From Nitrospirillum amazonense (GTDB lineage: Bacteria; Pseudomonadota; Alphaproteobacteria; Azospirillales; Azospirillaceae): a stretch of 64,000 bases of DNA. Position 1 is the first letter of the stretch, and the number at the start of each line of letters is the position of its first letter. The notes below the pieces were generated by a model. That model worked only from the letters and a program-made list of their open reading frames with translations. It had not been told where the DNA came from and searched no databases. Shown piece by piece: positions 27,482 to 36,694 of the stretch. Location: the NCBI RefSeq assembly GCF_007828035.1, contig NZ_VITV01000004.1, positions 635,559 through 699,558 of the forward strand, given 5' to 3'. The translations under genes and the position numbers were made by a program.

Positions 27482-27601
27482 GTAAGCCCCGACTGGGTAA
27501 GCCCCGACTGGGTAAGCCCCGACTGGGTAAGCCCCGACTGGGTAAGCCCCGACCGGGTAGGCCCCGACCGGGTAGGCCCCGACCGGGTAGGCCCTGACTG
27601 G
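27482..27601. repeat. minisatellite: eight 15-bp tandem repeats
   Basis: Unit GTAAGCCCCGACTGG, eight copies, the first four identical, the last four with A/G and T/C changes (GTAGGCCCCGACCGG). Copy 8 runs directly into the dispersed repeat copy D. On the minus strand it reads as the pentapeptide AYPVG in a frame that has no start context of its own. Confidence 0.95.
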
Positions 27602-27602
27602 G

Positions 27603-27690
27603 GCCGCCGGAGTTTTGTGGGGAGCGAAGCGGACTGCAAAACGAGGATGAGCCAAGCCGCCGGAAGGCGGCGCCCGGCGGTTGAGGGCGA
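27603..27690 (+). repeat. dispersed ~85-bp palindromic repeat, copy D
   Basis: Nearly complete copy: GCCGCCGGAGTTTTGTGG, GGAGCGAAGCGGACTG, CAAAACGAGG, a GCCGCCGGAAGGCGGC hairpin and CCGGCGGTTGAGGGC. It lies in the convergent gap between the SAM hydroxide adenosyltransferase and HAD genes, abutting the minisatellite. Confidence 0.8.
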
Positions 27691-27692
27691 AA

Positions 27693-28448
27693 CTAATGCG
27701 CCGTAGGCACCACTGTCGCCTCGTCCATCAGGGCCAGGAAGGGCAGGTCGCTGGGCTGGTTGCCATAGCCCCAGCGGCGGCCATAGGGCCCCGTCTCCTC
27801 CATCCACAGGGCCAGGCGCCGGGCCTTTTCCGCGCGCACGCAGTTGCCGGCCACCATCTCGCCCGTCAGCAGGCCGTCCTCGCCCACCGCCATCTCGGTG
27901 CCCAGCAGGTCATGCACCGGCAGGTCGGCCAGCAGGGCCGGCATGTACAGGGTGAGCGCGCCGGTGGCCACCAGGATGCGGTGGCCTTGATCGGCATGGC
28001 GCATCAGGGTGTCGCGCAGCGGGGTGTGCCAGCGGACCCAGGCCCCCATCTCCGCCGCCGCTTCCTGTGCGCGCTCCAGCGGCACGCCGGCCAGGCAGCG
28101 GCGCAGCAGCCGGCGCTTGAAGGCCGTCTTGAAATCATCATCCGCGTCGCCGGCATCACCGCCTTTCACCAGGGTTTCCCTGCCAGGCAGGTGGCGGCCG
28201 GCCAGGGGGCGAACCGGTAACCGGCGCGACGCGGCACCGGCCACGCTGCCGGCCAGGTGGCGGCGCAGGGTTTCGCCCCCGGCCACCCGCGCCAGGAAGG
28301 GCAGCAAGCTGTCACCCCGCGCCAGGGTGCCATCGAAGTCGAACACAGCCAGGCCCGGCAAGTCGCTTTCCTGGGGGATGTCGCCCGCGCGGGCGGCCAC
28401 CACGGGGGCGGCGGTGTTGGGGGCGTTGGACTGGGACATGGTCGGCAT
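27693..28448 (-). CDS. HAD-IB family phosphatase
   Basis: About 251 residues. Motif I is VFDFDGTLARGDSL (nucleophile and acid Asp), motif II VATGA, motif III the Lys of EKARRLALW, and motif IV YGNQPSDLPFL. This is the SerB-like IB subclass, with a helical cap that includes RRCLAGVPLERAQE. Members hydrolyse phosphoserine, phosphatidylglycerophosphate or similar; substrate not determinable. Start is uncertain: ATG at 28448 or 28439 both precede the domain; the longer frame to 28526 is basic and not conserved-looking. Confidence 0.85.
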   Translation of the reverse strand: MPTMSQSNAPNTAAPVVAARAGDIPQESDLPGLAVFDFDGTLARGDSLLPFLARVAGGETLRRHLAGSVAGAASRRLPVRPLAGRHLPGRETLVKGGDAGDADDDFKTAFKRRLLRRCLAGVPLERAQEAAAEMGAWVRWHTPLRDTLMRHADQGHRILVATGALTLYMPALLADLPVHDLLGTEMAVGEDGLLTGEMVAGNCVRAEKARRLALWMEETGPYGRRWGYGNQPSDLPFLALMDEATVVPTAH

Positions 28449-28578
28449 GAAGCTCTGCGACAGGCGGATGGGGCGCAACCCCCGGTTCATCCGCGCCATA
28501 AAACGGGGTGGGCGGCTTCCTCTCAAGTGGTTTTCGCGTTAAGTGTCGGCCTTTCCGCTCAAGACCGACGGCAGCCCC

Positions 28579-29568
28579 ATGATCACCACCCCCACCACCC
28601 TTGCCGCCGCCACCCCAGGTGCGGCCAAGCCCTACAAGATCATCATCGACACCGATCCTGGCCAGGACGATGCCGTGGCCATCCTGCTGGCCTTGGCCAG
28701 TCCCGAGGATGTGGAGGTGCTGGGCATCACCGCCGTGGCGGGGAACGCGCCCCTACCATGGACAGAGAAGAACGCCCGCCGCGTGTGTGAGCTGGCGGGC
28801 CGGCCGGATGTGAAGGTGTTCGCCGGTTGCGACCGGCCCATGGTTCGCCTGCTGCACACGGCGCCGGAGGTGCACGGCGACACCGGCCTGGATGGCCCGG
28901 TCCTGCCAGAGCCCACCATGCCGCTGCAGGCGCAGCACGCCGTGGATTTCATCATCGAGACAGCGATGCGGGAGGAGCCGGGCACCGTCACCCTGTGCCC
29001 CCTGGGGCCGCTGACCAATGTCGCCCGCGCCCTGGTGAAGGAACCGGCGATATCCTCCCGCCTGCGCCAGATCGTGCTGATGGGCGGCGCGCAGATGGAG
29101 GGCGGCAATTCCACCCCCTGCGCTGAATTCAACATCTACGTCGACCCGCACGCCGCCGACATCGTCTTCAAATCGGGCGTGCCCATCGTCATGTTCCCGC
29201 TGGACGTCACCCACCAAGTCCTGACCGCGCGTCGCCACATGGATCGCATCCAGGCCGTGGGCAACCGCGTGGCCCAGGCGACGTACGAGATGCTGGACTT
29301 CTACCAGCGGTACGACGAGCACAAGTACGGCACCGACGGCGGTCCGCTGCACGACCCCTGCGTCATCGCCTGGCTGATCCGGCCGGGCATCTTCGAGGGC
29401 AAGTCCGTGAATGTGGAGATCGAGACCGGCAGCCCGCTGACCACGGGCCAGACGGTGATCGACCGTTGGAACACCACCGGCCGGCCGCGCAACGCCACCG
29501 TCATGCTGAAGGCCGACAGCGACGCCTTCTTCGACCTGCTGGTGGAACGGCTGCGGCGCTTCGGCTGA
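28579..29568 (+). CDS. inosine/uridine-preferring nucleoside hydrolase
   Basis: A 329-residue enzyme that cleaves the N-glycosidic bond of ribonucleosides. The calcium and ribose site is the N-terminal IIIDTDPGQDDAVA, with further family marks VAGNAPLPWTEKNA, GPLTNVA, VLMGGAQMEGGN, AEFNIYVDPHAA and the C-terminal LHDPCVIAWLI whose Asp completes the metal site. The ATG at 28579 starts shortly before the domain; a GTG 36 bases earlier has no ribosome site. It is divergent from the HAD gene. Confidence 0.93.
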   Translation: MITTPTTLAAATPGAAKPYKIIIDTDPGQDDAVAILLALASPEDVEVLGITAVAGNAPLPWTEKNARRVCELAGRPDVKVFAGCDRPMVRLLHTAPEVHGDTGLDGPVLPEPTMPLQAQHAVDFIIETAMREEPGTVTLCPLGPLTNVARALVKEPAISSRLRQIVLMGGAQMEGGNSTPCAEFNIYVDPHAADIVFKSGVPIVMFPLDVTHQVLTARRHMDRIQAVGNRVAQATYEMLDFYQRYDEHKYGTDGGPLHDPCVIAWLIRPGIFEGKSVNVEIETGSPLTTGQTVIDRWNTTGRPRNATVMLKADSDAFFDLLVERLRRFG

Positions 29569-29822
29569 TACCCCGGCGGATCCTGGCGACAATGACAGAT
29601 TGGCAATAGTTGCCGATATGTCGGAATCTTTTGCCTGGGTTGGCACAGGGCAGGGGCATGCCTGGCCGGCCTTGGCGCCGGCAAAACCGGCGCATCGCCT
29701 GGGTTTTCGCCGGTGACAGCGGCGGCCCGGGCCTTGCTTGGGAATACGGCGTTAACCATGGCTGCCCACGGGCACCATGGGGACCGCGTCGTTCCACCCC
29801 AGGGGCCAAGGGACCGAAGACC

Positions 29823-30386
29823 ATGTCGTTCCTGAACACCAGCAACCACACCCAGTCCGCGGCCAATGCCTATGGCGGCTTCGGCGCCGCGGGCAGCGGG
29901 GGCGTCGGTCCGGCCGGTTCGCAGAGCGCCCTGTCCATCAGCCAGACCGACAGCGCCTTCGCCGACCTGCTGAAGGGTGACGACGATCCGCAAACCATGC
30001 TGAAGGACATGACCACTGGCGGCTTCCAGGGGTATTGGTCCTATCAGATCAAGCAGATGAAGCAGAAGATCGCCGAGGACACACTGCAGTCCAAGGGCCT
30101 GACCTCCCAGGACGTGGCCAACATGCCCGCCGATCAGCGCGCCGACCTGGAACGCCAGATCATGCGCGAGGTGGAGCAGAAGGTCCGGCAGATGACCGCC
30201 TCCGGCAAGGATGGCAAGAGCGGCTTGGAAGACGCCACCCAGACGGCGGCCGATGGCAGCGGCCAGAACGGTTTCGGCAGCCAGATGGCCGCCAACAGCA
30301 ACCAGACCGGTGCGCGCAGCGGCGTGCCCATCGCCGGCGGCGATACCCTGCAGGGCATCCTGGCCGCTCAGGAGATGAGTGCTTAG
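29823..30386 (+). CDS. hypothetical protein, low-complexity ends
   Basis: A 187-residue soluble protein without signal peptide. A Gly/Ser/Ala-rich N-terminus is followed by SQTDSAFADLLKGDDDPQTMLKDMTTGGFQGYWSYQIKQMKQKIAEDTL, a helical middle with DLERQIMREVEQKVRQMTA, and a Gln/Ser/Gly-rich tail. I do not recognise a family; the helical middle looks like a coiled region. The 254-bp gap before it has the dyad GGCAA-TAG-TTGCC (about 29600) but no clear promoter. It overlaps the convergent XRE gene by 4 bp. Confidence 0.7.
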   Translation: MSFLNTSNHTQSAANAYGGFGAAGSGGVGPAGSQSALSISQTDSAFADLLKGDDDPQTMLKDMTTGGFQGYWSYQIKQMKQKIAEDTLQSKGLTSQDVANMPADQRADLERQIMREVEQKVRQMTASGKDGKSGLEDATQTAADGSGQNGFGSQMAANSNQTGARSGVPIAGGDTLQGILAAQEMSA

Positions 30387-30967
30387 TTTTTCGTCGTTGC
30401 CGGGGCGGGCCCGCCCCAGCGCAGGGTGGTGACCAGCCGGCCGGCGGTGCCGTCCTCCAACAGGATGCGTTCCCAGCGCATGCGGCTGCGGCGGATCAGC
30501 AGGTCGGGGCGGTGGTTGGTCTCGGTCTCCAGATCCAGCACGCCGTCCGGCCGGTCGTACCAGCCGGCGCCGGCCAGGCCGGCTTCCGCGTCCAAAATCT
30601 GCGGCGTGGCATAGGACAGCAAGGGCTGGCCCAGCACCGTGCTGGCCGACACCGTCCATTCCGCCTCGCGCGCTGCGGATGCCGCCAGCAGGCGGTGGCT
30701 GCGATCACAGATCAGATGCACCGGATCGCGGGAGCGCTGGACCAGCCGCTTCAGGGCGGCGTCCTGGCCCGCCCGGCCCGGGCTCAGCAACGCGGCGATA
30801 CGGGCGGCGTGCGTCTCATCCGGCCAGGCCAAGCCCCGTTCCCAGCGCGACACGGTGGCCTGGGTCACGCCCAGCAGCTCGGCCACATGGCCCTGCTTCA
30901 GGCCGCGCAGCCGGCGCAGGCGGCGCAAATCCTGGCCCACGGTGTGGCTGGCCGACCGTCCTTCCAT
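30383..30967 (-). CDS. XRE-family transcriptional regulator
   Basis: A 194-residue protein. The helix-turn-helix is at residues 12-65: LRRLRRLRGLKQGHVAELLGVTQATVSRWERG. The C-terminal part (DPVHLICDRSHRLLAAS ... LGQPLLSYATPQ) looks like a small sensor domain of PAS-like type. GGGAGG precedes the ATG at 30967; the longer frame upstream overlaps the bactofilin terminator. It follows the bactofilin gene on the same strand, but a terminator separates them, so it may have its own promoter. Confidence 0.85.
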   Translation of the reverse strand: MEGRSASHTVGQDLRRLRRLRGLKQGHVAELLGVTQATVSRWERGLAWPDETHAARIAALLSPGRAGQDAALKRLVQRSRDPVHLICDRSHRLLAASAAREAEWTVSASTVLGQPLLSYATPQILDAEAGLAGAGWYDRPDGVLDLETETNHRPDLLIRRSRMRWERILLEDGTAGRLVTTLRWGGPAPATTKN

Positions 30968-30978
30968 GCCCGCCTCCC

Positions 30979-31009
30979 AAAAACGAAGGGGCGACCCGAA
31001 GGCCGCCCC
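30979..31009 (-). terminator. rho-independent terminator after the bactofilin gene
   Basis: On the minus strand GGGGCGGCC-TTCG-GGTCGCCCC (one mismatch in the stem) is followed by TTCGTTTTT. It lies 46 bases past the bactofilin stop and just before the XRE gene's ribosome site. Confidence 0.75.
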
Positions 31010-31055
31010 CGATGACACCAGACTCACGCGTCCCGGACTTGCGCGTCCCGGCCAC

Positions 31056-31469
31056 TCAGTGCGACTTGCCGCTCTGGATGGTGCCGGAGATGGAACCGCC
31101 GTCGGCAATGCTGATGCGGCCGTAACGGATGGTGCCGTCGACCTGGCCGGTCTCACCGATGGACAGGGTGCCTGTCACCTCGATGGTGCCGGTGGCGCGG
31201 CCGGAAACCTTCATGCTCTCCACCACGGCGGTGCCCTCGAAGTGGCCCCCCTCAGCCACCTCCAGCACCTTCACCTCGTTCAGCGTCACATCGACCAGGC
31301 GGCCGGCGACGTGCAGGGTGTGGCAATGGGAGATCTTGGCGCCCTCGATACGGGCTTCGGGCGAGATGGTGGTGACCCCGCCGCCCAGGTCGGGCGTCGA
31401 TTCCGTCTGCGGTCCGCCGTTCAGGCCCGGCCGCAAAAAGCTGCGCGGATCGAGGATGTCACTGGCCAT
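31056..31469 (-). CDS. bactofilin
   Basis: A 137-residue polymer-forming cytoskeletal protein. The beta-helical core runs from about residue 40 to 125, with regular hydrophobic repeats: KISHCHTLHVAGRLVDV, KVLEVAEGGHFEGTAV, KVSGRATGTIEVTGTLSIGETGQVDGTIRYG, ISIADGGSISGTI. Bactofilins form filaments without nucleotide and guide cell-shape or stalk functions in alphaproteobacteria. The flexible N-terminus and short C-terminal tail are normal. A good AGGGGGA site precedes the ATG. The peptidase that often accompanies bactofilin is not adjacent. Confidence 0.93.
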   Translation of the reverse strand: MASDILDPRSFLRPGLNGGPQTESTPDLGGGVTTISPEARIEGAKISHCHTLHVAGRLVDVTLNEVKVLEVAEGGHFEGTAVVESMKVSGRATGTIEVTGTLSIGETGQVDGTIRYGRISIADGGSISGTIQSGKSH

Positions 31470-31484
31470 CGGTCCCCCTCATAG

Positions 31485-31575
31485 TCCGGCGCAGGCCGGA
31501 ACCTGGAAATATCCGGCGCGGGGCCGGAAGCTGAAAACACCCGGCGCGCGCCGGAGGTCGGAAAATTCCTCGTCC
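31485..31575. repeat. three degenerate ~28-bp repeats upstream of bactofilin
   Basis: Units begin TCCGGCGC at 31485 and 31512 and CCGGCGCG at 31541, each containing an inner dyad of CCGGC and GCCGG, then GAA and an A-rich end (GGAAAT, TGAAAAC, GGAAAAT). A fourth partial (CCGGGCCGGCGCGC) follows. They lie 16-110 bp upstream of the bactofilin start codon. Confidence 0.6.
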
Positions 31576-31901
31576 GGGCCGGCGCGCATTCCCCACGATG
31601 CACCGCCGCCCCCGCCGAAACGGGCCGGACACTGCAAAACTCTTAAGCGTTTCTGAGGCTTTTCGCAACATCTCCCGGGGCGGCGAGGCGGGGGATGCCC
31701 CCTTGGCTTCACCGGCGCGCATGCGTCCCGTACCAGGGGCGCATGGCAGGGGACCCGCAGGATAGGGCGGGTTGCGATTGACGGAGGCCCAGCGGCACAC
31801 AATAGTCGGCGGTTCCAAACCCCGGTTGGCGCGCCGGGGGTGACCCTGGTTTTATGATAATTCCGTGTAACGCGCCTCAAGAAATAAAGGAGTGTCTGGC
31901 C

Positions 31902-33074
31902 GTGATTCCTGTCGTGATGCCGACCTATTCCCGGATCGACGTTGTGTTCGAGCGGGGTGAGGGCTGCTTCCTTTACGACACCACCGGCCGACGATTCCTG
32001 GATTTCACCAGCGGCATCGCGGTGAACGCCCTCGGTCACGCCCACCCCTACCTGGTGGAGAAGCTGACCGAGCAGGCGCACAAGCTGTGGCACACCTCCA
32101 ACCTGTTCCGCGTGGCGGGGCAGGAGAAGCTGGCCAGCCGCCTGCGGGAACTGACCTTCGCCGACACCATGTTCTTCACCAATTCCGGCGTCGAGGCGTG
32201 GGAATGCGGTGTGAAGCTGGTACGCAAGTATCACTATGAGACCGGCCATCCGGAGAAGACGCGTTTCATCGTCGCCGGCGGCAATTTCCACGGTCGTACC
32301 ATGACGGCCATCGCCGCCAGCGGCCAGGATAAGATGGTGAAGGGCTTCGGCCCTCTGCTGGACGCCTTCGACCGGGTGGCCTACGACAATTTGAACGAGT
32401 TGCGCGCCGCCATCACGCCGCAGACGGCCGCCATCCTGGTGGAGCCCATCCTGGGCGAGGGCGGCATGCGTCCGGCCAGCCTGGATTACCTGCGTGCCCT
32501 CCGCGCCATCTGCGACGAGTACGGCCTGCTGCTGTACTTCGACGAGATCCAGAGCGGCATGGGCCGTTCCGGCAAGCTGTTCGCCCATGAATGGGCGGGC
32601 GTCACCCCGGACGTGATGTGCATCGCCAAGGGCATCGGCGGCGGCTTCCCGCTGGGCGCGTGCCTGGCCACCGAGAAGGCGGCCCAGGGCATGGTCGCCG
32701 GCACCCATGGCAGCACCTTCGGTGGCAACCCGCTGGCCATGGCCGTCGGCAACGCCGTGCTGGACGTGATGACGCAGCCGGGCTTCCTGGACAACGTCAT
32801 CGCCAAGGGCGACCTGCTGCAGGGCAAGCTGGAAGAGCTGGTGGCGCGCCACCCCACCGTGCTGGACAGCGTGCGCGGCAAGGGCCTGATTCTGGGCGTG
32901 AAGTGCGTGACGCCGGTGGGCGACCTGGTCACGGCATTGCGCGACAACGGCATGCTGGTGGTCTCCGCCGCCGACAACGTCGTCCGCATCCTGCCGCCGC
33001 TGATCGTGGGCGAGGCCGAGATCAACGAGGCCGTAGCCATCCTGGACCGCACCTGCGCGGCCCTGGCGGCTTGA
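31902..33074 (+). CDS. argD: acetylornithine aminotransferase
   Basis: A 390-residue class III PLP aminotransferase of arginine synthesis (N-acetylglutamate semialdehyde to N-acetylornithine), possibly also used for succinyldiaminopimelate. Marks: [67 protein letters not shown], and the PLP lysine K243 in [13 protein letters not shown]. The start is GTG at 31902, 9 bases after AAGGAG; the frame is open to 31854 without homology. It is 14 bp from argF, so the two form an operon. The 430-bp region before it shows no clear operator. Confidence 0.94.
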   Translation: MIPVVMPTYSRIDVVFERGEGCFLYDTTGRRFLDFTSGIAVNALGHAHPYLVEKLTEQAHKLWHTSNLFRVAGQEKLASRLRELTFADTMFFTNSGVEAWECGVKLVRKYHYETGHPEKTRFIVAGGNFHGRTMTAIAASGQDKMVKGFGPLLDAFDRVAYDNLNELRAAITPQTAAILVEPILGEGGMRPASLDYLRALRAICDEYGLLLYFDEIQSGMGRSGKLFAHEWAGVTPDVMCIAKGIGGGFPLGACLATEKAAQGMVAGTHGSTFGGNPLAMAVGNAVLDVMTQPGFLDNVIAKGDLLQGKLEELVARHPTVLDSVRGKGLILGVKCVTPVGDLVTALRDNGMLVVSAADNVVRILPPLIVGEAEINEAVAILDRTCAALAA

Positions 33075-33088
33075 GGGGTACCCACATC

Positions 33089-34015
33089 ATGACCGCGACG
33101 ACCAAGACGGTCCGGCATTTCCTGGACATCAGCGATTTCGATACGGCCACGCTGCGCGAAATCCTGAAGCGGGGCCGGGACCTGAAGCAGACCAACGGCA
33201 CGGCCCAGCATCCCCAGCCCTTCCGGGGCCTGACGCTGGCCACCATTTTCGAGAAGCCGTCCACCCGCACCCGCGTTTCGTTCGAGGTGGGGATGCGCCA
33301 ACTGGGCGGTGATGTCATCACCCTGACGGGGCGCGAGATTCAGCTGGGCCATGGCGAAACCATCGCCGACACGGCCCGGGTGCTGTCGCGCTTCGTCAAC
33401 GTCATCATGATCCGCACGGACCATGAGACCAAGGTGCATGAGATGGCGGGGGCCGCCAGCATCCCCGTCATCAACGGCCTGACCGACACCTCCCACCCCT
33501 GCCAGATCATGGCGGACATCATGACGTTCGAGGAGAAGCGCGGACCCATCGAGGGCCGTGTGGTCTGCTGGAGCGGCGATGCCAACAACGTCTGCCAGAG
33601 CTGGATCCATGCCGCCGCCCGCTTCGGCTTCGAAATGCGCGTGGCGGCGCCGGCCAGCCTGCAGCCCACGGCCGACACCATCGCCTGGGCGGCGCGCGAA
33701 GGCGCCCGCCTGGTGGTGACGGAAGATCCCAAGGCCGCGGCCGAGGGCGCCGACATCGTGGTGACGGACACCTGGGTGTCCATGCATCACAAGGATGCGC
33801 CTGCGCGCATGGCATTGCTGGCCCCCTTCCAGGTCAATGACGCGCTGATGAAACTGGCCTCCCCCGACGCCATATTCATGCATTGCCTGCCGGCCCATCG
33901 GGAGGAGGAGGTGACCTCCTCCGTCATCGATGGTCCGCAGTCCGTCGTCTGGGACGAGGCGGAAAACCGCCTGCACGCCCAGAAGGGCATCCTGGCCTGG
34001 TGCCTGAACGCCTGA
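33089..34015 (+). CDS. argF: ornithine carbamoyltransferase
   Basis: A 308-residue enzyme making citrulline from ornithine and carbamoyl phosphate. Carbamoyl phosphate site STRTR is at residues 58-62 ([13 protein letters not shown]); HPCQ lies mid-protein ([12 protein letters not shown]); the ornithine side shows DTWVSM and the catalytic Cys in [10 protein letters not shown]. Length is normal. It follows argD closely. No repressor site is visible between them. Confidence 0.96.
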   Translation: MTATTKTVRHFLDISDFDTATLREILKRGRDLKQTNGTAQHPQPFRGLTLATIFEKPSTRTRVSFEVGMRQLGGDVITLTGREIQLGHGETIADTARVLSRFVNVIMIRTDHETKVHEMAGAASIPVINGLTDTSHPCQIMADIMTFEEKRGPIEGRVVCWSGDANNVCQSWIHAAARFGFEMRVAAPASLQPTADTIAWAAREGARLVVTEDPKAAAEGADIVVTDTWVSMHHKDAPARMALLAPFQVNDALMKLASPDAIFMHCLPAHREEEVTSSVIDGPQSVVWDEAENRLHAQKGILAWCLNA

Positions 34016-34116
34016 TCGTTCCGGTACCGGACCAAGCTTGTCCGGCCTTGAGGTTATCCATAAGGCCCCGATCGGTTGACCCCGGTCGGGCGCCTTTGTT
34101 TTTGGGGTAAGCGATC

Positions 34117-35082
34117 ATGACCACCGCCGCCGTTTCCACCCTCGCCTCCGCCCTTGCTTCCCGGGACATCGACGTGGTGCAGCCCTTCCAGCTGGACCGG
34201 TCCAACCTGCGCGGCCGCATGGTGCGCTTAGGCCCCGTGCTGGACGAGATCCTGGGCCGCCACGCCTATCCGGGCCCCGTCGCCCAGATGCTGGCGGAAA
34301 CGATCACGCTGGCGACCACGTTGGCGGCGGCGCTGAAGTATGAGGGCGTGTTCACCCTGCAGACCAAGGGTGACGGCCCCATCAACCTGATGGTGGCCGA
34401 CGTCACCAGCGCCGGCGCCGTGCGCGGCTACGCCCAGTTCGATGAGGACAAGCTGAAGGCCGCCCTGACGGATGAGGTCGAGAAGGCGCCCGTGCCCGCC
34501 CTGCTGGGCAAGGGCTATCTGGCCTTCACCGTCGACCAGGGCGAGCACACCCAGCGCTACCAGGGCATCGTCGGCCTGGAGGGTGATCGCATGGACGATT
34601 GCGTGCGCCACTACTTCACCCAGTCGGAACAGCTGGCCACGGGCATCGTCGTCCATGCCGGCCTATCTGACGGGGGCGCTTGGGGTGGCGGTGCCATCAT
34701 GCTGCAGGCCCTGCCGGATGAGGATGCCGGCAGCGTGGCGTCGGACGCCAAGCCCAGCGACCTGGAGGACGATTGGCGCCGGGCCATGGCCCTGTTGTCC
34801 ACCGTCACCCCGGCCGAGGTGCTGGACCCGGCGCTGCCGGTGAACGACGTGCTGTTCCGCCTGTTCCATGAGGAAGAGGTGCGGGCCTACGACCCGCACG
34901 GCCTGGCGGCGCAGTGCCGCTGCTCGCGGGAGCGGGTGGTGACGGTGCTGAAGTCCCTGCCGCGTGAGGAAGTGGCCGACCTGAAGGTCGATGGCGCCGT
35001 GGACGTCGCGTGCGAGTTCTGCAGCACCCACTACCGCTTCGACGATGCCGAGCTTGAGACCGTTTACGGCTCGGCTTCCTGA
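34117..35082 (+). CDS. hslO: redox-regulated chaperone Hsp33
   Basis: A 321-residue chaperone activated by oxidation. The zinc-binding cysteines are all there: C267-x-C269 in AAQCRCSRE and C299-x2-C302 in ACEFCSTHYRF. The N-terminal domain shows GRMVRLGPVLDEIL and LQTKGDGPINLMVADVT. When oxidised the zinc is lost and disulfides form, exposing a substrate-binding surface. It follows argF after about 100 bp, in which TTATCCATA (one base off a DnaA box) is probably incidental. It overlaps the convergent transporter gene by 19 bp. Confidence 0.94.
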   Translation: MTTAAVSTLASALASRDIDVVQPFQLDRSNLRGRMVRLGPVLDEILGRHAYPGPVAQMLAETITLATTLAAALKYEGVFTLQTKGDGPINLMVADVTSAGAVRGYAQFDEDKLKAALTDEVEKAPVPALLGKGYLAFTVDQGEHTQRYQGIVGLEGDRMDDCVRHYFTQSEQLATGIVVHAGLSDGGAWGGGAIMLQALPDEDAGSVASDAKPSDLEDDWRRAMALLSTVTPAEVLDPALPVNDVLFRLFHEEEVRAYDPHGLAAQCRCSRERVVTVLKSLPREEVADLKVDGAVDVACEFCSTHYRFDDAELETVYGSAS

Positions 35083-35996
35083 GGTCGCGCTGTCGCTGGC
35101 CGGTTTCGCCCGGGCATGACGCCCACGGCGATGCCGGCCAGCACGCCCGCCAACCCAAGGGCGTGGGCCAGGGTCGGCCGCTCACCCAACAGGAACAGGG
35201 ACGGCACCAGCACGGTGACGGGCAGCAGGCCGGTGAACAGGCCGCTACGGCTGGCGGGGATGCGGGCCGCACCGCGCAGCCAGAACATCACCGCCACCAG
35301 GCCGTTGCCCAGCGAGGCTGCGGCGTACAGCGTCCAGGCGCCTGGCGACAGGGCGCCCCACAGCGACTGAAGCGTCATTTCCCGCGCCGTCACGACGGCG
35401 AAGGGCAGGGCCAGGACCGCCGCCATCAGATTGGCAAGGAAGGTCACGGCCAGGGGCGACACGCCGCCCAGGCGGCGGGCATAGACGTTGTACAACCCCT
35501 CCGACACCACGGCCCCCAGGACCAGGGCGTTGCCGCGCAGCGTGTCGCCGGCGCCGCCGCCACCCTCGTGACCGCCGGACGCCAGGTTCAGGGCGGCGAT
35601 CCCGGCCATGGCCAAGGCGATGGCCGCGCCATTCCGCAGGGTCAACCGCTCGCGCAGGATGGCGGCGGCGCACAGGGCGGTCACGGCGGGGATGGTGCTG
35701 GTCAGGATGCCGGCGGTGGTGGCGCTGGTGCCCCGCAGGCCGTACATCAGGAAGACGTTGAACAGCACCATGCCGAACAGCGACAGCAGGGCCAGGCTGG
35801 CCCAGTCGCCGCCCGTGGCCGGCAGGACGCGGCGCGCATGGCGCACGGCCCAGGGGCTGAGCGCCAGGGCCACCAGGGTGAAGCGCACATCAGCGGCCAC
35901 CAGCGGCGGCACGGATGCGACCGCCATCTTGCTGATGGGCACGGACAGGCCCACCAAGACCATGGCGGCGGTGAGGGAGAGATAGGCGGAACGCAT
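35064..35996 (-). CDS. DMT-superfamily EamA transporter
   Basis: A 310-residue inner-membrane protein with ten predicted hydrophobic segments in two EamA repeats, the second starting near residue 155 (ALVLGAVVSEGLYNVYARR). Typical marks are the first helix with VGLSVPISKMAV and a second-repeat end RIPASRSGLFTGLLPVT. Exported substrate unknown (amino acids or metabolites in studied relatives). Start taken at the ATG; a GTG 9 bases earlier is possible; neither has a strong ribosome site. Divergent from msrA. Confidence 0.88.
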   Translation of the reverse strand: MRSAYLSLTAAMVLVGLSVPISKMAVASVPPLVAADVRFTLVALALSPWAVRHARRVLPATGGDWASLALLSLFGMVLFNVFLMYGLRGTSATTAGILTSTIPAVTALCAAAILRERLTLRNGAAIALAMAGIAALNLASGGHEGGGGAGDTLRGNALVLGAVVSEGLYNVYARRLGGVSPLAVTFLANLMAAVLALPFAVVTAREMTLQSLWGALSPGAWTLYAAASLGNGLVAVMFWLRGAARIPASRSGLFTGLLPVTVLVPSLFLLGERPTLAHALGLAGVLAGIAVGVMPGRNRPATARPQEAEP

Positions 35997-36120
35997 GGGC
36001 GCCACTGTAGCCGCTCATCGACCCGGCCGACACTCTTTGGGCCAACATCGCTGTTGAAGCGGGACCCGCCAGCGCTTACTTGCAGTGCCTGACTGATTGC
36101 CTTTCCCAAGGATGACGACA

Positions 36121-36630
36121 ATGACGACCGAAACCGCGACGCTGGCTGGTGGCTGCTTCTGGGGTATGGAAGATCTGATCCGCAAGGTGCCGGGCGTGGT
36201 GGACACCCGCGTGGGCTACATCGGCGGTGAGCTGCGGAACCCGACCTACAAGGACGTGAAGACCGGCACCACCGGCCACGCCGAAGCCATCGAGATCACC
36301 TTCGATCCGGCCAGGCTGACCTACCGCCGCCTGATCGAATTCTTCTTCCAGATCCACGACCCGACGACCACCAACCGCCAGGGCAACGACATCGGCAGCC
36401 AGTATCGCAGCGCCATCTTCTACGCCTCGCCCGAGCAGAAGGCGGCGGCTGAGGAGGTGACGGCCGAGGTTGACGCGTCGGGCCGCTGGCCCGGTAAGGT
36501 CGTCACCCAGATCGTTCCGGCCGGCACCTTCTGGGAGGCCGAGGACTATCACCAGGACTATCTGGAAAAGAACATCGGCGGCTACACCTGCCACTGGGTC
36601 CGCCCCGACTGGGTGCTGACCGGCAAGTAA
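36121..36630 (+). CDS. msrA: peptide methionine sulfoxide reductase A
   Basis: A 169-residue enzyme that repairs methionine S-sulfoxide. The active Cys is C12 in [10 protein letters not shown]; other marks are [50 protein letters not shown] and [11 protein letters not shown] at 36121 fits with AAGG eight bases upstream; the ATG nine bases before it is also possible. It ends in a strong bidirectional terminator. Confidence 0.95.
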   Translation: MTTETATLAGGCFWGMEDLIRKVPGVVDTRVGYIGGELRNPTYKDVKTGTTGHAEAIEITFDPARLTYRRLIEFFFQIHDPTTTNRQGNDIGSQYRSAIFYASPEQKAAAEEVTAEVDASGRWPGKVVTQIVPAGTFWEAEDYHQDYLEKNIGGYTCHWVRPDWVLTGK

Positions 36631-36657
36631 ACGCTCGCTCGGACGCCGAATTGAAGA

Positions 36658-36690
36658 AAGGCCGCCTCCCATCCCGGGGGCGGCCTTTTT
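36658..36690. terminator. bidirectional rho-independent terminator
   Basis: GGCCGCCTCC and GGGGGCGGCC (CATCCC loop region) with AAA on the left and TTTTT on the right. It separates convergent msrA and the M14 peptidase gene. Confidence 0.88.
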
Positions 36691-36694
36691 CGCG

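Noticed and set aside
27482-27601. Possible CRISPR array
   Set aside because: Units are 15 bp in direct contact, with no spacers and no cas genes.
27434-27655. Pentapeptide-repeat-like ORF (AYPVG units) on the minus strand
   Set aside because: The repeat is a 15-bp DNA minisatellite in an intergenic region; the frame has no ribosome site and its ends lie in the dispersed repeat.
34053-34061. DnaA box before hslO (TTATCCATA)
   Set aside because: One base off the consensus, single, and in an ordinary intergenic region.
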